Positions 1 through 9,197 of a DNA stretch of 64,000 nucleotides are shown here, in pieces; position 1 is the first letter of the stretch, and each line of letters opens with the position of its first letter. The notes below the pieces were generated by a model, which worked only from the letters and a program-made list of their open reading frames with translations, did no database searches and had not been told where the DNA came from. Both the position numbers and the translations under genes were made by a program. Source of the DNA: Sphingomicrobium sp. XHP0239 (lineage in GTDB: Bacteria; Pseudomonadota; Alphaproteobacteria; Sphingomonadales; Sphingomonadaceae); the NCBI RefSeq assembly GCF_039555325.1, contig NZ_CP154608.1:1736001-1800000 (forward strand), written 5' to 3'.

Positions 1-1238
1 TCTGGGGGGCGATCCCCGCGCTGCTCCTTCTCTTCGTCTGGAGCATCGTTCAGGACGGGCTCGTCAGCCAAGCCCTGCTCGCCAGCCCGCAGGGCCAGGC
101 GCTGCCCGACTTCGACTTGGCGCGGCAGGCGATCGTCAACGAAGCCCGCGCCATCGCGGAGGGCTACCGAACCACCGGCCTTTACGAGGAATCTGCTGAA
201 CTCGCGCCCGTGTATGCCGCCGCAGTCCAGCGCTACAGCCTGATCGGGATCGCCGTGTCGCTCTTTGCGATGGCGGTCGGCCTTTTCCTCGCCATGCGCC
301 GGATCGGAGTGAACTTCCGCGCGCGCACCGGCGTGGAACGCTGGACGATGGTGCTGCTCGTCGTCGCCTCGATGATCGCCATCTTCACGACGCTCGGCAT
401 CGTTCTCTCGCTGCTGTTCGAGACGATCCGCTTCTTCAATCTCGTCAGTCCCACCGAATTCCTGTTCGGCACCCAATGGTCGCCGCAGACCGCGATCCGC
501 GCCGATCAGGCGGGAAGCTCGGGCGCCTTCGGTTCGATCCCCCTCTTCTGGGGCACGGTCTTCATCGGCGCGATCATCGCCATGCTGGTCGCGATCCCGC
601 TGGGACTGATGAGCGCCATCTTCCTGACCAACTACGCCCACGCCCGCGTGCGCGCTTGGCTGAAGCCCATTCTCGAAATCCTCGCCGGCGTGCCGACCGT
701 GGTCTACGGCTATTTCGCCGCCATCACCGTGGCCCCCGCGATCCGCGACCTCGGTGTGTCGCTCGGCATTCCCTCCACCGCCGAGAGCGCGCTGGCGGCG
801 GGTCTGGTCATGGGCATCATGATCATCCCGTTCGTTTCCTCGATGGCCGACGACAGCATTGCCGCGGTCCCGCAGGCTATGAACGACGGCAGCCTCGCGC
901 TGGGCGCGACGCGGTCCGAAACCGTCAAACGCGTGGTCATCCCCGCTGCCCTGCCCGGCATCGTTGGCGGCATCCTGCTGGCCGTCAGTCGCGCGATCGG
1001 GGAGACGATGATCGTCGTCATGGCCGCGGGCCTGGCCGCGAACCTCACCGCCAATCCCTTCGCCAGCGTCACCACCGTCACTGCACAGATCGTGGCGCTG
1101 CTGACCGGCGATCAGGAATTCGACAGCGCCAAGACTCTCGCCGCGTTCGCGTTGGGCTTCGTCCTGTTCTTCATCACGCTCATCCTCAACCTCTACGCCC
1201 TCCGGGTCGTGCGGAAATATCGAGAGGCTTATGAATAA
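1..1238 (+). CDS. pstC: Phosphate ABC transporter permease PstC (5' end outside window)
   Basis: Inner-membrane permease that with PstA forms the phosphate channel of the high-affinity Pst importer. The frame is open from base 3 of the window, so the start codon lies upstream and at least 412 residues are visible. Several hydrophobic segments are present, and the C-terminal half carries the binding-protein-dependent permease signature (GATRSETVKRVVIPAALPGI) that contacts PstB. The region before this domain is longer than in E. coli PstC, as is common in alphaproteobacteria. The stop overlaps the pstA start by 8 bases, so the two are translationally coupled. pstS is expected upstream but is not visible. 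Confidence 0.93.
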   Translation, partial: WGAIPALLLLFVWSIVQDGLVSQALLASPQGQALPDFDLARQAIVNEARAIAEGYRTTGLYEESAELAPVYAAAVQRYSLIGIAVSLFAMAVGLFLAMRRIGVNFRARTGVERWTMVLLVVASMIAIFTTLGIVLSLLFETIRFFNLVSPTEFLFGTQWSPQTAIRADQAGSSGAFGSIPLFWGTVFIGAIIAMLVAIPLGLMSAIFLTNYAHARVRAWLKPILEILAGVPTVVYGYFAAITVAPAIRDLGVSLGIPSTAESALAAGLVMGIMIIPFVSSMADDSIAAVPQAMNDGSLALGATRSETVKRVVIPAALPGIVGGILLAVSRAIGETMIVVMAAGLAANLTANPFASVTTVTAQIVALLTGDQEFDSAKTLAAFALGFVLFFITLILNLYALRVVRKYREAYE

Positions 1239-2496
1239 CGCCGCCCCGATCTCGCCCGCTGGAAAGTGGAAGAGCGATTCGATGCAGAAGCGCGTCCGGG
1301 CGCGCTATGCGGCCGAGCGGCGCTTCCGTTTGTTCGGACTGGCCGCCGTCGGCCTGTCCGTGGCCTTTCTCGCCTTCCTGCTGGTGACGATGGTCGCCAA
1401 CGGCGCCTCGGGCTTCTTCAGGACCGAAGCCCCCGTGACGATCGACTTCGACGAAGCCGGCGTGATGCTGGATGCGCAGTCGCTGGAGGGGCGCAACGCG
1501 CGCAATGCCATCGCCGGCGCGAACCTCGATCGCGTCGTCCGCGAGGCCGCGGTGGCGCAATATGGCGAAGAGGGAGCGAATGTATTCGGACAGGCCGCGA
1601 CCATCGAACTGACCCAGCGCCTCCTCGACGATCCCACCATTCTGAGCGAGGGCGGGACCTTCACGCTGCCCGTGGCCTCCGATCTCGATCTGGCGGTCAA
1701 GGGCGACGGCCGTGCCGAGGCCGAGGCCTTGCAGCAGATCGTCGAACGAAACGCAGGGTTCGAACGCAGCTTCTCTTGGACCTTCCTCACCGCGAGCGAC
1801 AGCACCGATCCCTCCGCGGTCGGCATCTGGGGCGCTCTGAAGGGCAGTTTCTTCACCATCATCGTGACGATGGCGCTGGCCTTTCCGATCGGCGTTCTGT
1901 CGGCCGTCTATCTCGAGGAATTCGCGTCGCGAAATCGCTGGACGGACATGGTCGAGGTCTCGATCAACAATCTCGCGGCGGTACCCTCGATCATCTTCGG
2001 TCTCCTCGGACTGGCGGTCTTTCTCAACGTGATGGACATGCCCCGTTCCGCACCGATCGTCGGCGGGCTGACGCTGGCGCTGATGACCATGCCCGTTATC
2101 GTCATCGCCGGACGCAACGCCATCAAGGCGGTCCCGCCTTCGATCCGCGATGCGGCGCTCGGCGTCGGCGCGTCCAAGATGCAGGTCGTGTTCCACCACG
2201 TCCTGCCGCTCGCGCTGCCCGGCATCCTGACGGGGACGATCATCGGCATGGCCCGCGCGCTGGGCGAAACCGCCCCGTTGCTGCTCATCGGCATGCGCGC
2301 CTTCATCGCCTCGCCGCCCGACGGGTTCACCGACAAGGCGACCGTGCTGCCGATGCAGATCTTCCTGTGGTCGGACGAGGTCGATCGCGGTTTCGTCGAG
2401 AAGACGAGCGCGGCGATCATCGTGCTGCTTCTCTTCATGCTGGCGATGAACGCGCTGGCCATTTATCTTCGCAACAAATTCGAACGCCGCTGGTAG
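1231..2496 (+). CDS. pstA: Phosphate ABC transporter permease PstA
   Basis: Second permease subunit of the Pst phosphate importer, 421 aa. E. coli PstA is about 300 aa. The extra length is an N-terminal part with one membrane segment (about residues 30-55) followed by a roughly 120-residue soluble stretch, matching the DUF3333-type extension of alphaproteobacterial PstA. The C-terminal half has the permease fold with the coupling signature [20 protein letters not shown]. The ATG lies inside the end of pstC (8-base overlap), and pstB follows about 10 bases after the stop, so this is one operon. Confidence 0.95.
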   Translation: MNNAAPISPAGKWKSDSMQKRVRARYAAERRFRLFGLAAVGLSVAFLAFLLVTMVANGASGFFRTEAPVTIDFDEAGVMLDAQSLEGRNARNAIAGANLDRVVREAAVAQYGEEGANVFGQAATIELTQRLLDDPTILSEGGTFTLPVASDLDLAVKGDGRAEAEALQQIVERNAGFERSFSWTFLTASDSTDPSAVGIWGALKGSFFTIIVTMALAFPIGVLSAVYLEEFASRNRWTDMVEVSINNLAAVPSIIFGLLGLAVFLNVMDMPRSAPIVGGLTLALMTMPVIVIAGRNAIKAVPPSIRDAALGVGASKMQVVFHHVLPLALPGILTGTIIGMARALGETAPLLLIGMRAFIASPPDGFTDKATVLPMQIFLWSDEVDRGFVEKTSAAIIVLLLFMLAMNALAIYLRNKFERRW

Positions 2497-2506
2497 GATG
2501 CCTCCC

Positions 2507-3368
<862 letters not shown>

Positions 3369-3376
<8 letters not shown>

Positions 3377-4088
3377 CAACGATCCCCAGCAAGACGAGAG
3401 CTACATCTCGGCCCACACACTCAAGGCCTTCGACGAAGACCTCGATCAACTCCGCGCGCTCATCAGCCAGATGGGCGGCCTCGCCGAACATCAGATCCGC
3501 GAGAGCATGCGCTGTCTGACGCAACGCGATCTCGAAGGCGCGCGCAAGGTCGTCGAGGACGACATCAAGATCGACGAGCTGGAGCGGGAAACCGAAAAGC
3601 GGGCGATCGAGACCATCGCGCTTCGTGCGCCGATGGCCGGCGATCTGCGCGACGTGGTCGCTGCGCTGAAGATCGCCAGCGTCGTCGAGCGGATCGGCGA
3701 CTATGCCAAGAACATCGCCAAGCGCGTTCCGATGGTCGAGGAATCCTCGCCGATCGCGCCTCTGTCGCTGATGCCCGAAATGGCGCGCATCGCGACCGAA
3801 ATGGTGCACGACGTGCTCAACGCCTTCCTTGAACGCGACGCCGAGACGGCGGTGCGGGTCACCCGCCGCGACCAGGCGGTCGACGATTTCTACAATTCGA
3901 TCTTCCGCACCTTGCTCACGCACATGATGGAAGACAGCCACACGATCGGCCCGGCGACGCAATTGCTGTTCGTGGCCAAGCATATCGAACGGGTCGGCGA
4001 CCACGCCACCAACATCGCCGAGATGGTCTATTATGCCGCGACCGGCGGCCGGATCGCGGACGTGCTGCAGGCGGACGACAACATCTAG
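3369..4088 (+). CDS. phoU: Phosphate transport system regulator PhoU
   Basis: Cytoplasmic helical protein, 239 aa, the usual PhoU length. It links the Pst transporter to the PhoR/PhoB two-component system and represses signalling when phosphate is plentiful. It shows the two PhoU repeats, each with the metal-binding-type motif: [19 protein letters not shown] in the first and [20 protein letters not shown] in the second. The start ATG at 3369 overlaps the last codons of pstB. phoB follows 20 bases after the stop. Confidence 0.95.
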
Positions 4089-4108
4089 GCGAAGGAACGG
4101 GGACGAGC

Positions 4109-4807
4109 ATGTCGGACAAGAAGTTGCTGCTGGTCGAGGACGATCGCGCTCTCGCCGATCTCGTCACCTATCATTTCGAACGCGCGGGCTATGACGTGAC
4201 CCGCACCGGCGATGGCGAGGAAGCGTTGATCCTCTCCGAAGAGATTACCCCCGACCTCGTCATCCTCGACTGGATGATCGAGGGTATCTCGGGCATCGAG
4301 GTTTGTCGCCGCCTGCGCCGTCGCCAGAATACCGCGAACCTCCCCATCATCATGCTGACCGCGCGGGGCGAGGAAGACGACCGGATCCGCGGTCTGGAAA
4401 CCGGCGCCGACGATTATATCACGAAGCCGTTCAGCCCCAAGGAACTGGTCGCGCGCGCAGGCGCGGTCCTGCGCCGCGTGCGCCCGGCGCTGGCCGCCGA
4501 GCAGCTCGAATATGCGGGTATCGAGATGGATCTCACCGCCCACCGGGTGAAACGCGACGGCAAGTCGATCCAGGTCGGCCCCACCGAATATCGGCTGCTG
4601 CGCCATTTCCTCGAGAACCCGGGCCGAGTCTTTTCGCGCCAGCAACTCCTCGAAACCGTCTGGCCCCACAGCGAGGATATCGAACTGCGGACCGTCGACG
4701 TGCACATTCGCCGCCTGCGAATCGCCTTGAACGAACATGGCGGCCCCGACCTCATCCGCACCGTGCGCGCTGCGGGCTACGCGCTGGATGCCGAGGGCGC
4801 GCGGTAG
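4109..4807 (+). CDS. phoB: Phosphate regulon response regulator PhoB
   Basis: OmpR/PhoB-family transcription factor, 232 aa. Receiver domain at about 1-120 with acidic pocket D11/D12, phospho-acceptor D54 (LVILDWM) and K106 (TKPFSPKE). C-terminal winged-helix DNA-binding domain at about 130-228, with the TEYRLLRHFLENPGRVFSR and DVHIRRLR segments typical of PhoB. It directly follows pst-phoU, which supports PhoB over another OmpR-family regulator. GAAGGA precedes the ATG. The TAG stop directly abuts the stop of the convergent downstream gene (TAGCTA at 4805-4810). The sensor kinase PhoR is not in the window. Confidence 0.93.
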   Translation: MSDKKLLLVEDDRALADLVTYHFERAGYDVTRTGDGEEALILSEEITPDLVILDWMIEGISGIEVCRRLRRRQNTANLPIIMLTARGEEDDRIRGLETGADDYITKPFSPKELVARAGAVLRRVRPALAAEQLEYAGIEMDLTAHRVKRDGKSIQVGPTEYRLLRHFLENPGRVFSRQQLLETVWPHSEDIELRTVDVHIRRLRIALNEHGGPDLIRTVRAAGYALDAEGAR

Positions 4808-5326
4808 CTACTCTTCGCGTTCGTACCGCGTCCCGCGTGGCTGCGGCAGTTCGACGTCGTGTCGGTGGTTCCACACCTCGACGATCTTGCCGTCTTCATC
4901 GAACCGGAAGACATTGATGATCGCGACCCGATCGACCGGCTCGATACCGGCCGCTCTTCCCATTTCGGATATAGTGTCCAGACTCACCCACCAGCGCGTC
5001 GCGACCCTGTCGCCCTCTGCAATCTGATAGTCGATCTCGCCGGTCAGATCGCCGAAGCCATGAAACAGGTCCGCGACATTCTTTTGCTCGATCGCGGCTT
5101 CGGTCACGCCCTTTCGTTCGCCGACGTCATGGACGACATATTCGTCGGCCATATAGTCGCGATACGCATCGGTATTGTCGCTGAACCATAGGTTCTCGTA
5201 GAACTCGCGGGCCAGACGCTTGTTGCGTTCGAGCCGCGGCTCCGCCTGCACGACGAGCTTGTGATCGACCGCGATAGCGGACAGCGGCGATGCACCCGAA
5301 ATGGCGATGGAAAGTGCAAGAAACAT
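4808..5326 (-). CDS. Exported SnoaL/NTF2-like family protein
   Basis: A 172-aa protein with a short hydrophobic N-terminus compatible with a signal peptide (MFLALSIAISGASPLSA), followed by an NTF2-like alpha+beta domain of the SnoaL type. Typical features are the opening helix RNKRLAREFYENLW, the YMADEYVVHD segment, a central NVADLFHGFGDL and the closing RFDEDGKIVEVWNH strand. Start chosen at 5326 because GAGGGG lies six bases upstream of that ATG; a longer frame to 5437 exists but would begin in poorly coding sequence. Substrate unknown: SnoaL-like proteins include hydroxylases, isomerases and non-enzymes. Convergent with phoB. Confidence 0.8.
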   Translation of the reverse strand: MFLALSIAISGASPLSAIAVDHKLVVQAEPRLERNKRLAREFYENLWFSDNTDAYRDYMADEYVVHDVGERKGVTEAAIEQKNVADLFHGFGDLTGEIDYQIAEGDRVATRWWVSLDTISEMGRAAGIEPVDRVAIINVFRFDEDGKIVEVWNHRHDVELPQPRGTRYEREE

Positions 5327-5430
5327 TCGATTGCCCCTCAACGATGTCGGATACTGAACATTAATCGATTGATTTATGTTAGGCAACGGCCGCGCTTGAA
5401 ACTGAAACCGGTTCCGCGCATGAGGCCGCC

Positions 5431-6183
5431 ATGGCACGCAAACGCAAATCGAAGCGCGGGGACAATCCCAACCGTCCCCGTTTCTGGGGCAAGCATGCGG
5501 TCGCCGCCGCGCTCGACAACCCGGATCGCAAGGTTCTCAAGGCTTGGGCGACGCAGGAAGCGGTGAACTTCATGCAGTTCCCGCCCGAGGTCCAGGTGGT
5601 GCGCGCCGAGGTGACCGACCTCGCGCGGCTGGTCCCGTCGGACGCGCCGCATCAGGGCGTGGTCGTCGAATGCGAACCGCTCGAAGACATCTGGCTGGGC
5701 GACGTGCTGGCGGAAGCGGACGAGGACGCGATCCTGCTGGTGCTCGACCAGGTCACCGATCCGCACAATGTCGGCGCGATCCTCCGCTCGGCGGCGGCCT
5801 TCGGAGCGACCGCGATCATCACGCAGGACCGGCATGCGCCGCCCGAAGGCGGGGCGCTGGCCAAGGCCGCGTCGGGAGCGCTCGAGACGATCCCGTGGGT
5901 GCGCGTCGTCAACCTCGCCCGCGCGATGGACGAGATGGCCGACGCGGGCTTCTGGAAGATCGGTCTGGCGGGCGAGGCCGACACGACTCTGGCCGACGCG
6001 CTGGGCCCCAAGCGGGTCGCGTTGGTGCTGGGGGCCGAGGGTTCCGGCATGCGCGCCAATGTGCGCGACCATTGCGACGCGCTCGCCAAGCTGCCCATTT
6101 CGGACGCGATGGAAAGTCTCAACGTCTCCAATGCGGCTGCCATCGCGCTCTACGCCGCGGCAACCGCGCCCAAAGCGGGCTAG
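5431..6183 (+). CDS. rlmB: 23S rRNA (guanosine-2'-O-)-methyltransferase RlmB, TrmH family
   Basis: SPOUT-class RNA methyltransferase, 250 aa, predicted to 2'-O-methylate a 23S rRNA guanosine. N-terminal substrate-binding domain at about 15-85, with FWGKHAVAAALDNPDRKV typical of RlmB. SPOUT domain from about 100, with motif 1 (VLDQVTDPHNVGAILRSAAAFG), motif 2 (VALVLGAEGSGM) and motif 3 (LPISDAMESLNVSNAAAIALY). The first dozen residues are a basic tail. The next gene starts on the base after the stop, suggesting co-transcription. RlmB and other TrmH-family members are hard to separate by eye, but the N-terminal domain favours RlmB. Confidence 0.88.
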   Translation: MARKRKSKRGDNPNRPRFWGKHAVAAALDNPDRKVLKAWATQEAVNFMQFPPEVQVVRAEVTDLARLVPSDAPHQGVVVECEPLEDIWLGDVLAEADEDAILLVLDQVTDPHNVGAILRSAAAFGATAIITQDRHAPPEGGALAKAASGALETIPWVRVVNLARAMDEMADAGFWKIGLAGEADTTLADALGPKRVALVLGAEGSGMRANVRDHCDALAKLPISDAMESLNVSNAAAIALYAAATAPKAG

Positions 6184-6801
6184 ATGGTCCTCACTCGCGA
6201 GACGCTCGACCGCGAGATCGACGCGCTCGCCGCGATCGAACCCGCTTTCGGTGACGTCGTCGCGGCCCACGGTCGTCCCGCACCGCGCGTGCGCCCGACG
6301 GGCCATGTGACGCTGCTCCGCACCATCATGGGGCAGCAGGTCAGCGTCGCCGCCGCCGACGCCATGTGGGCCAAGCTCGTCGCGCGGTTCGGTGAGGATC
6401 CCGATCTCGAGGCGCTGGTCGCCGCCGACGACGTCTCGCTGCGCGAGGCCGGCCTGTCGCGGCAGAAGGCCGGCTATGCACGCAGCCTCTCGCGCCTCGT
6501 CCTCGATGGCGACGTCGACTTCGCGGACCTGCCCGACGACAATGAAGACGCCATTGCCGAACTGACGAAGATCAAGGGCATCGGCCGCTGGACCGCCGAA
6601 ATCTACCTGCTCTTCAGCGAAGGCCGCCCCGACGCCTTCCCCGCGGGCGACCTGGCGGTCCAGATCGAGCTGGCGAGGATCCTGGACCGTGACGAGCGCC
6701 CGCCGGAAAAACTCGTTCGGGAGTGGGCGATGCCCTGGTCCCCGCATCGCGGTGCCGCCGCGATCCTCGCGTGGCATTCCTACATGGCGCCGCCGCTCTA
6801 G
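6184..6801 (+). CDS. DNA-3-methyladenine glycosylase II (AlkA-type, HhH-GPD)
   Basis: Base-excision repair glycosylase, 205 aa, predicted to remove alkylated bases. It has the HhH-GPD core: LLRTIMGQQVSVAAAD in the first helices, the helix-hairpin-helix LTKIKGIGRWTAEIYLLF around residues 122-140, and the catalytic aspartate in PAGDLAVQ. It lacks the N-terminal TBP-like domain of E. coli AlkA, so it is the short bacterial form. It starts immediately after rlmB with no spacer. Its TAG stop shares CTAG (6798-6801) with the stop of the convergent gene on the other strand. Confidence 0.88.
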   Translation: MVLTRETLDREIDALAAIEPAFGDVVAAHGRPAPRVRPTGHVTLLRTIMGQQVSVAAADAMWAKLVARFGEDPDLEALVAADDVSLREAGLSRQKAGYARSLSRLVLDGDVDFADLPDDNEDAIAELTKIKGIGRWTAEIYLLFSEGRPDAFPAGDLAVQIELARILDRDERPPEKLVREWAMPWSPHRGAAAILAWHSYMAPPL

Positions 6802-8060
6802 GCGGGTTTGAGAACCGCATCGCGAATGAGGCGCGGACCCGTGTCGATCCGCAGCGGCGCGAGCCGCCCGTCGCTGCCGCCGCTGCGGCCCACGAAATAG
6901 AGCTGGGTTTCGACGTGCATGCTTTCGCCGCCCCGGCCCATCGCACGGGTCAGCCGCAGCGCGAGGAGCGGCGCGGCGATCTTCCGGTCGCCGGCCTGCA
7001 ACAACCGCACGTCGCCGATCGCGCGACGCGCCCGCCCTTGGAATTGCACCGATCCACCGGGACTGAGTTCGGGCAGTGCTGCGCCGCCGCTGCTGCCGGG
7101 CGGTCGATCGAACAATGTGGCGACGGCTTCATCCTGGTCGGGGCCGGCGTTCACCAATCCCCCGTCGACCCGGACCTCGAACGCCGCGCCGCTGCCCGTA
7201 TTGCGTAACTCGACCTGGTAATCGAGCCAGATTTCCTCCTCGTCCACCGCCGCGCGCACCGGCGTGACGCGCATCGCGATCTGTGGGCGCAAGGTCGTGG
7301 TGACGATCCCTACCGGTGCTGCCGACGCGGCTTTGGCAGCGGGCGGCGGACTGGGAGGAGCCGCAGCGCGCGGTGCGGGCGGTTCGAGGTCGGCAAGCGG
7401 GTTGGAACGCTCGAACGGTTCGGGACGCACGGGGGTGGGATCGGATTGCGGAACCGGCGCAGCGGTCGCGACGGGCGCCGCCACTCCCTGTCCGCGCCGG
7501 CGGAACGCCATCCAGGCCGCTCCGATCGCGATCAGCGGAAGAAGAACCAGCAGCCACCATCCGGGCGCCGATGCCTCGGTTCCGAGGTCGCTCTGGTCCA
7601 GCGGGCGGGGCGCGATGGCGCCGGGATTCGTCGCGACAGGCGCAGCCTCGTCCACAGCGGTGGCGGCAGATGCGGGAAGATCGACGTCCGGAGCGGCGCC
7701 GGTCGCTGGCGGCGCGCTCGGAACGGTGACGGTCGGCCCGCTCTCGCGCGGCGCGATGGTGATCGTGCGCGCGGGAGGCGGCGGGGTCGTGCCAATATTC
7801 TCCCGCGTGGGCGCGGCGGCGGGTGGCGGGGTTGCGGGTTCGGCGGGGGCAGGCCGCGGCGGCGTCGCGGGCGCTTCTCGCGGGTCGCGGCCGAGCTGGA
7901 AGTCGCGCAGTTGCTCCGGCCCCACGACACGATCCTCCCCCCGCTGGTCGGGCGGAGGAATGGCGATGACGTTGCCGGGCGGCGTTGCGGACGCCGGGAG
8001 GGAGAGTGTGAGCGCGATCCCCAGCGGGACGATGCGCCCCGCGAGCGAGGATAAGGCCAT
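6798..8060 (-). CDS. Proline-rich exported membrane protein of unknown function
   Basis: A 420-aa protein I do not recognise. Layout: signal peptide (about 1-25), a 135-residue Pro/Ala-rich low-complexity segment, one membrane helix at about 167-187 (WWLLVLLPLIAIGAAWMAF) followed by RRR, another Pro/Ala-rich linker, then a C-terminal domain of about 150 residues rich in beta-strand propensity (IAMRVTPVRAAVDEEEIWLD, then a strand pair near the end). This order suggests a periplasmic N-terminus, one crossing and a cytoplasmic C-terminal domain, unless the signal peptide is retained. Convergent with the AlkA-type gene and sharing CTAG stop bases. No pathway can be assigned. Confidence 0.75.
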   Translation of the reverse strand: MALSSLAGRIVPLGIALTLSLPASATPPGNVIAIPPPDQRGEDRVVGPEQLRDFQLGRDPREAPATPPRPAPAEPATPPPAAAPTRENIGTTPPPPARTITIAPRESGPTVTVPSAPPATGAAPDVDLPASAATAVDEAAPVATNPGAIAPRPLDQSDLGTEASAPGWWLLVLLPLIAIGAAWMAFRRRGQGVAAPVATAAPVPQSDPTPVRPEPFERSNPLADLEPPAPRAAAPPSPPPAAKAASAAPVGIVTTTLRPQIAMRVTPVRAAVDEEEIWLDYQVELRNTGSGAAFEVRVDGGLVNAGPDQDEAVATLFDRPPGSSGGAALPELSPGGSVQFQGRARRAIGDVRLLQAGDRKIAAPLLALRLTRAMGRGGESMHVETQLYFVGRSGGSDGRLAPLRIDTGPRLIRDAVLKPA

Positions 8061-8103
8061 GACGAGGCGCTACATTTCAGCCTTTTCCCCGCGTGGCAAG
8101 CGA

Positions 8104-8799
8104 CTAGGCGGCGTCGACCAGCACCAATTCGACGTCCTGCTCCAGGGCGTCGATCACCAGCGTCTCTTCGTCCTTGACCGCGATGCCGTCGCGCGCCTGC
8201 GCTTCCTTGCCGTTCACGCGCACCGGAGCGGAAGGCACAAGGTAGAGATAGCGCCCGGCCTCGACCGTATATTCGATCGTCTCGCCCGCTTTCAGCGTCG
8301 CGCCGAGAACCCGCGCATCGGCATTGAAGCTCAATGCGCCGTCGGCGGGATCACCCGATGCCAGAAGCTGGAACGCGCCCGCGCGCTCGTCCTTGGGAAA
8401 CGGCATCTGACCCCAATCGGGCTGGGCGTTCGGACGCGCCGTCTCGATCCAGATCTGGAACAGCGTCGTCTCCTCGTCCTCGAGATTGTATTCCGCGTGC
8501 CTCACCCCCGTACCCGCGCTCATCACCTGCACGTCGCCCGCAGCGGTGCGGCCCTTGTTTCCCATCGAATCCTGATGGCTGATCGCGCCGGTGCGGACAT
8601 AGGTGATGATCTCCATGTCGCGGTGCGGATGCGGGGGAAACCCGCTCTTCGCCGCGATCCGGTCGTCGTTCCAGACACGGATCGGTCCCCAGCCCATGCG
8701 TTCCGGGTCGTGATAGTTGGCGAAGCTGAAATGATGGCGGGCGTCCAGCCAACCATGGTCGGCGTGGCCGAGGCTCTCGAAAGGACGAATATCGATCAT
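8104..8799 (-). CDS. Pirin family protein (YhhW-like bicupin)
   Basis: A 231-aa two-cupin protein. The first cupin carries the metal-binding histidines in FPPHPHRDMEIITYV and AGTGVRHAEYN, as in E. coli YhhW and related quercetin 2,3-dioxygenases. The opening residues (ARHHFSFANYHDPERMGWG) are very typical of the family. The second cupin (about 140-231) is degenerate. Some family members have quercetinase activity in vitro but the natural role is generally unclear. Divergent from the small gene at 8952, with about 150 bases between them. Confidence 0.9.
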   Translation of the reverse strand: MIDIRPFESLGHADHGWLDARHHFSFANYHDPERMGWGPIRVWNDDRIAAKSGFPPHPHRDMEIITYVRTGAISHQDSMGNKGRTAAGDVQVMSAGTGVRHAEYNLEDEETTLFQIWIETARPNAQPDWGQMPFPKDERAGAFQLLASGDPADGALSFNADARVLGATLKAGETIEYTVEAGRYLYLVPSAPVRVNGKEAQARDGIAVKDEETLVIDALEQDVELVLVDAA

Positions 8800-8951
8800 G
8801 CGATCAAGATGGCGCGATCGCCGGGACGTTCAAGAAGGCACATCGTTGTGACCCGGCGGGACGCCTGCACACCCCGCCACCCACCGCCGCGACCTTGCCA
8901 ACCGCGGCCGCGCTGCCCATGTGCGGTGTCGAGAAACGAGGAATCCAACCG

Positions 8952-9197
8952 ATGAAGAACGACCTGACGCTCACGACCATCGACACCGTCGACAAGGACA
9001 AGCAGGCGCACGTCCGCGCCAAGCCGCTGCCGATCATCAAGGGCCCGCACGAAGGCGACGTGAACTGCGGCGGGTGCGGCACCACCATCGCGCAGGGCGC
9101 CGGCCCTCAGGTGATCCACGCCTTGTTCCAGACCGAACAAGAACTGGTGTTCGAATGCACCTGCGGCGCGCTCAACCTGGTACCGCGCGAAGCCTAG
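8952..9197 (+). CDS. Small protein with two cysteine knuckles (possible zinc ribbon)
   Basis: An 81-aa protein with CGGC near residue 36 and CTC near residue 72, arranged like the two knuckles of a small zinc-binding beta-ribbon. The rest is polar, with no signal peptide. Start chosen at the ATG at 8952 because GAGGA at 8938-8942 sits nine bases upstream; a longer frame reaches 8895 without support. Its TAG stop is overlapped by the stop of the convergent RTX gene through CTAG at 9194-9197. Function unknown. Confidence 0.72.
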   Translation: MKNDLTLTTIDTVDKDKQAHVRAKPLPIIKGPHEGDVNCGGCGTTIAQGAGPQVIHALFQTEQELVFECTCGALNLVPREA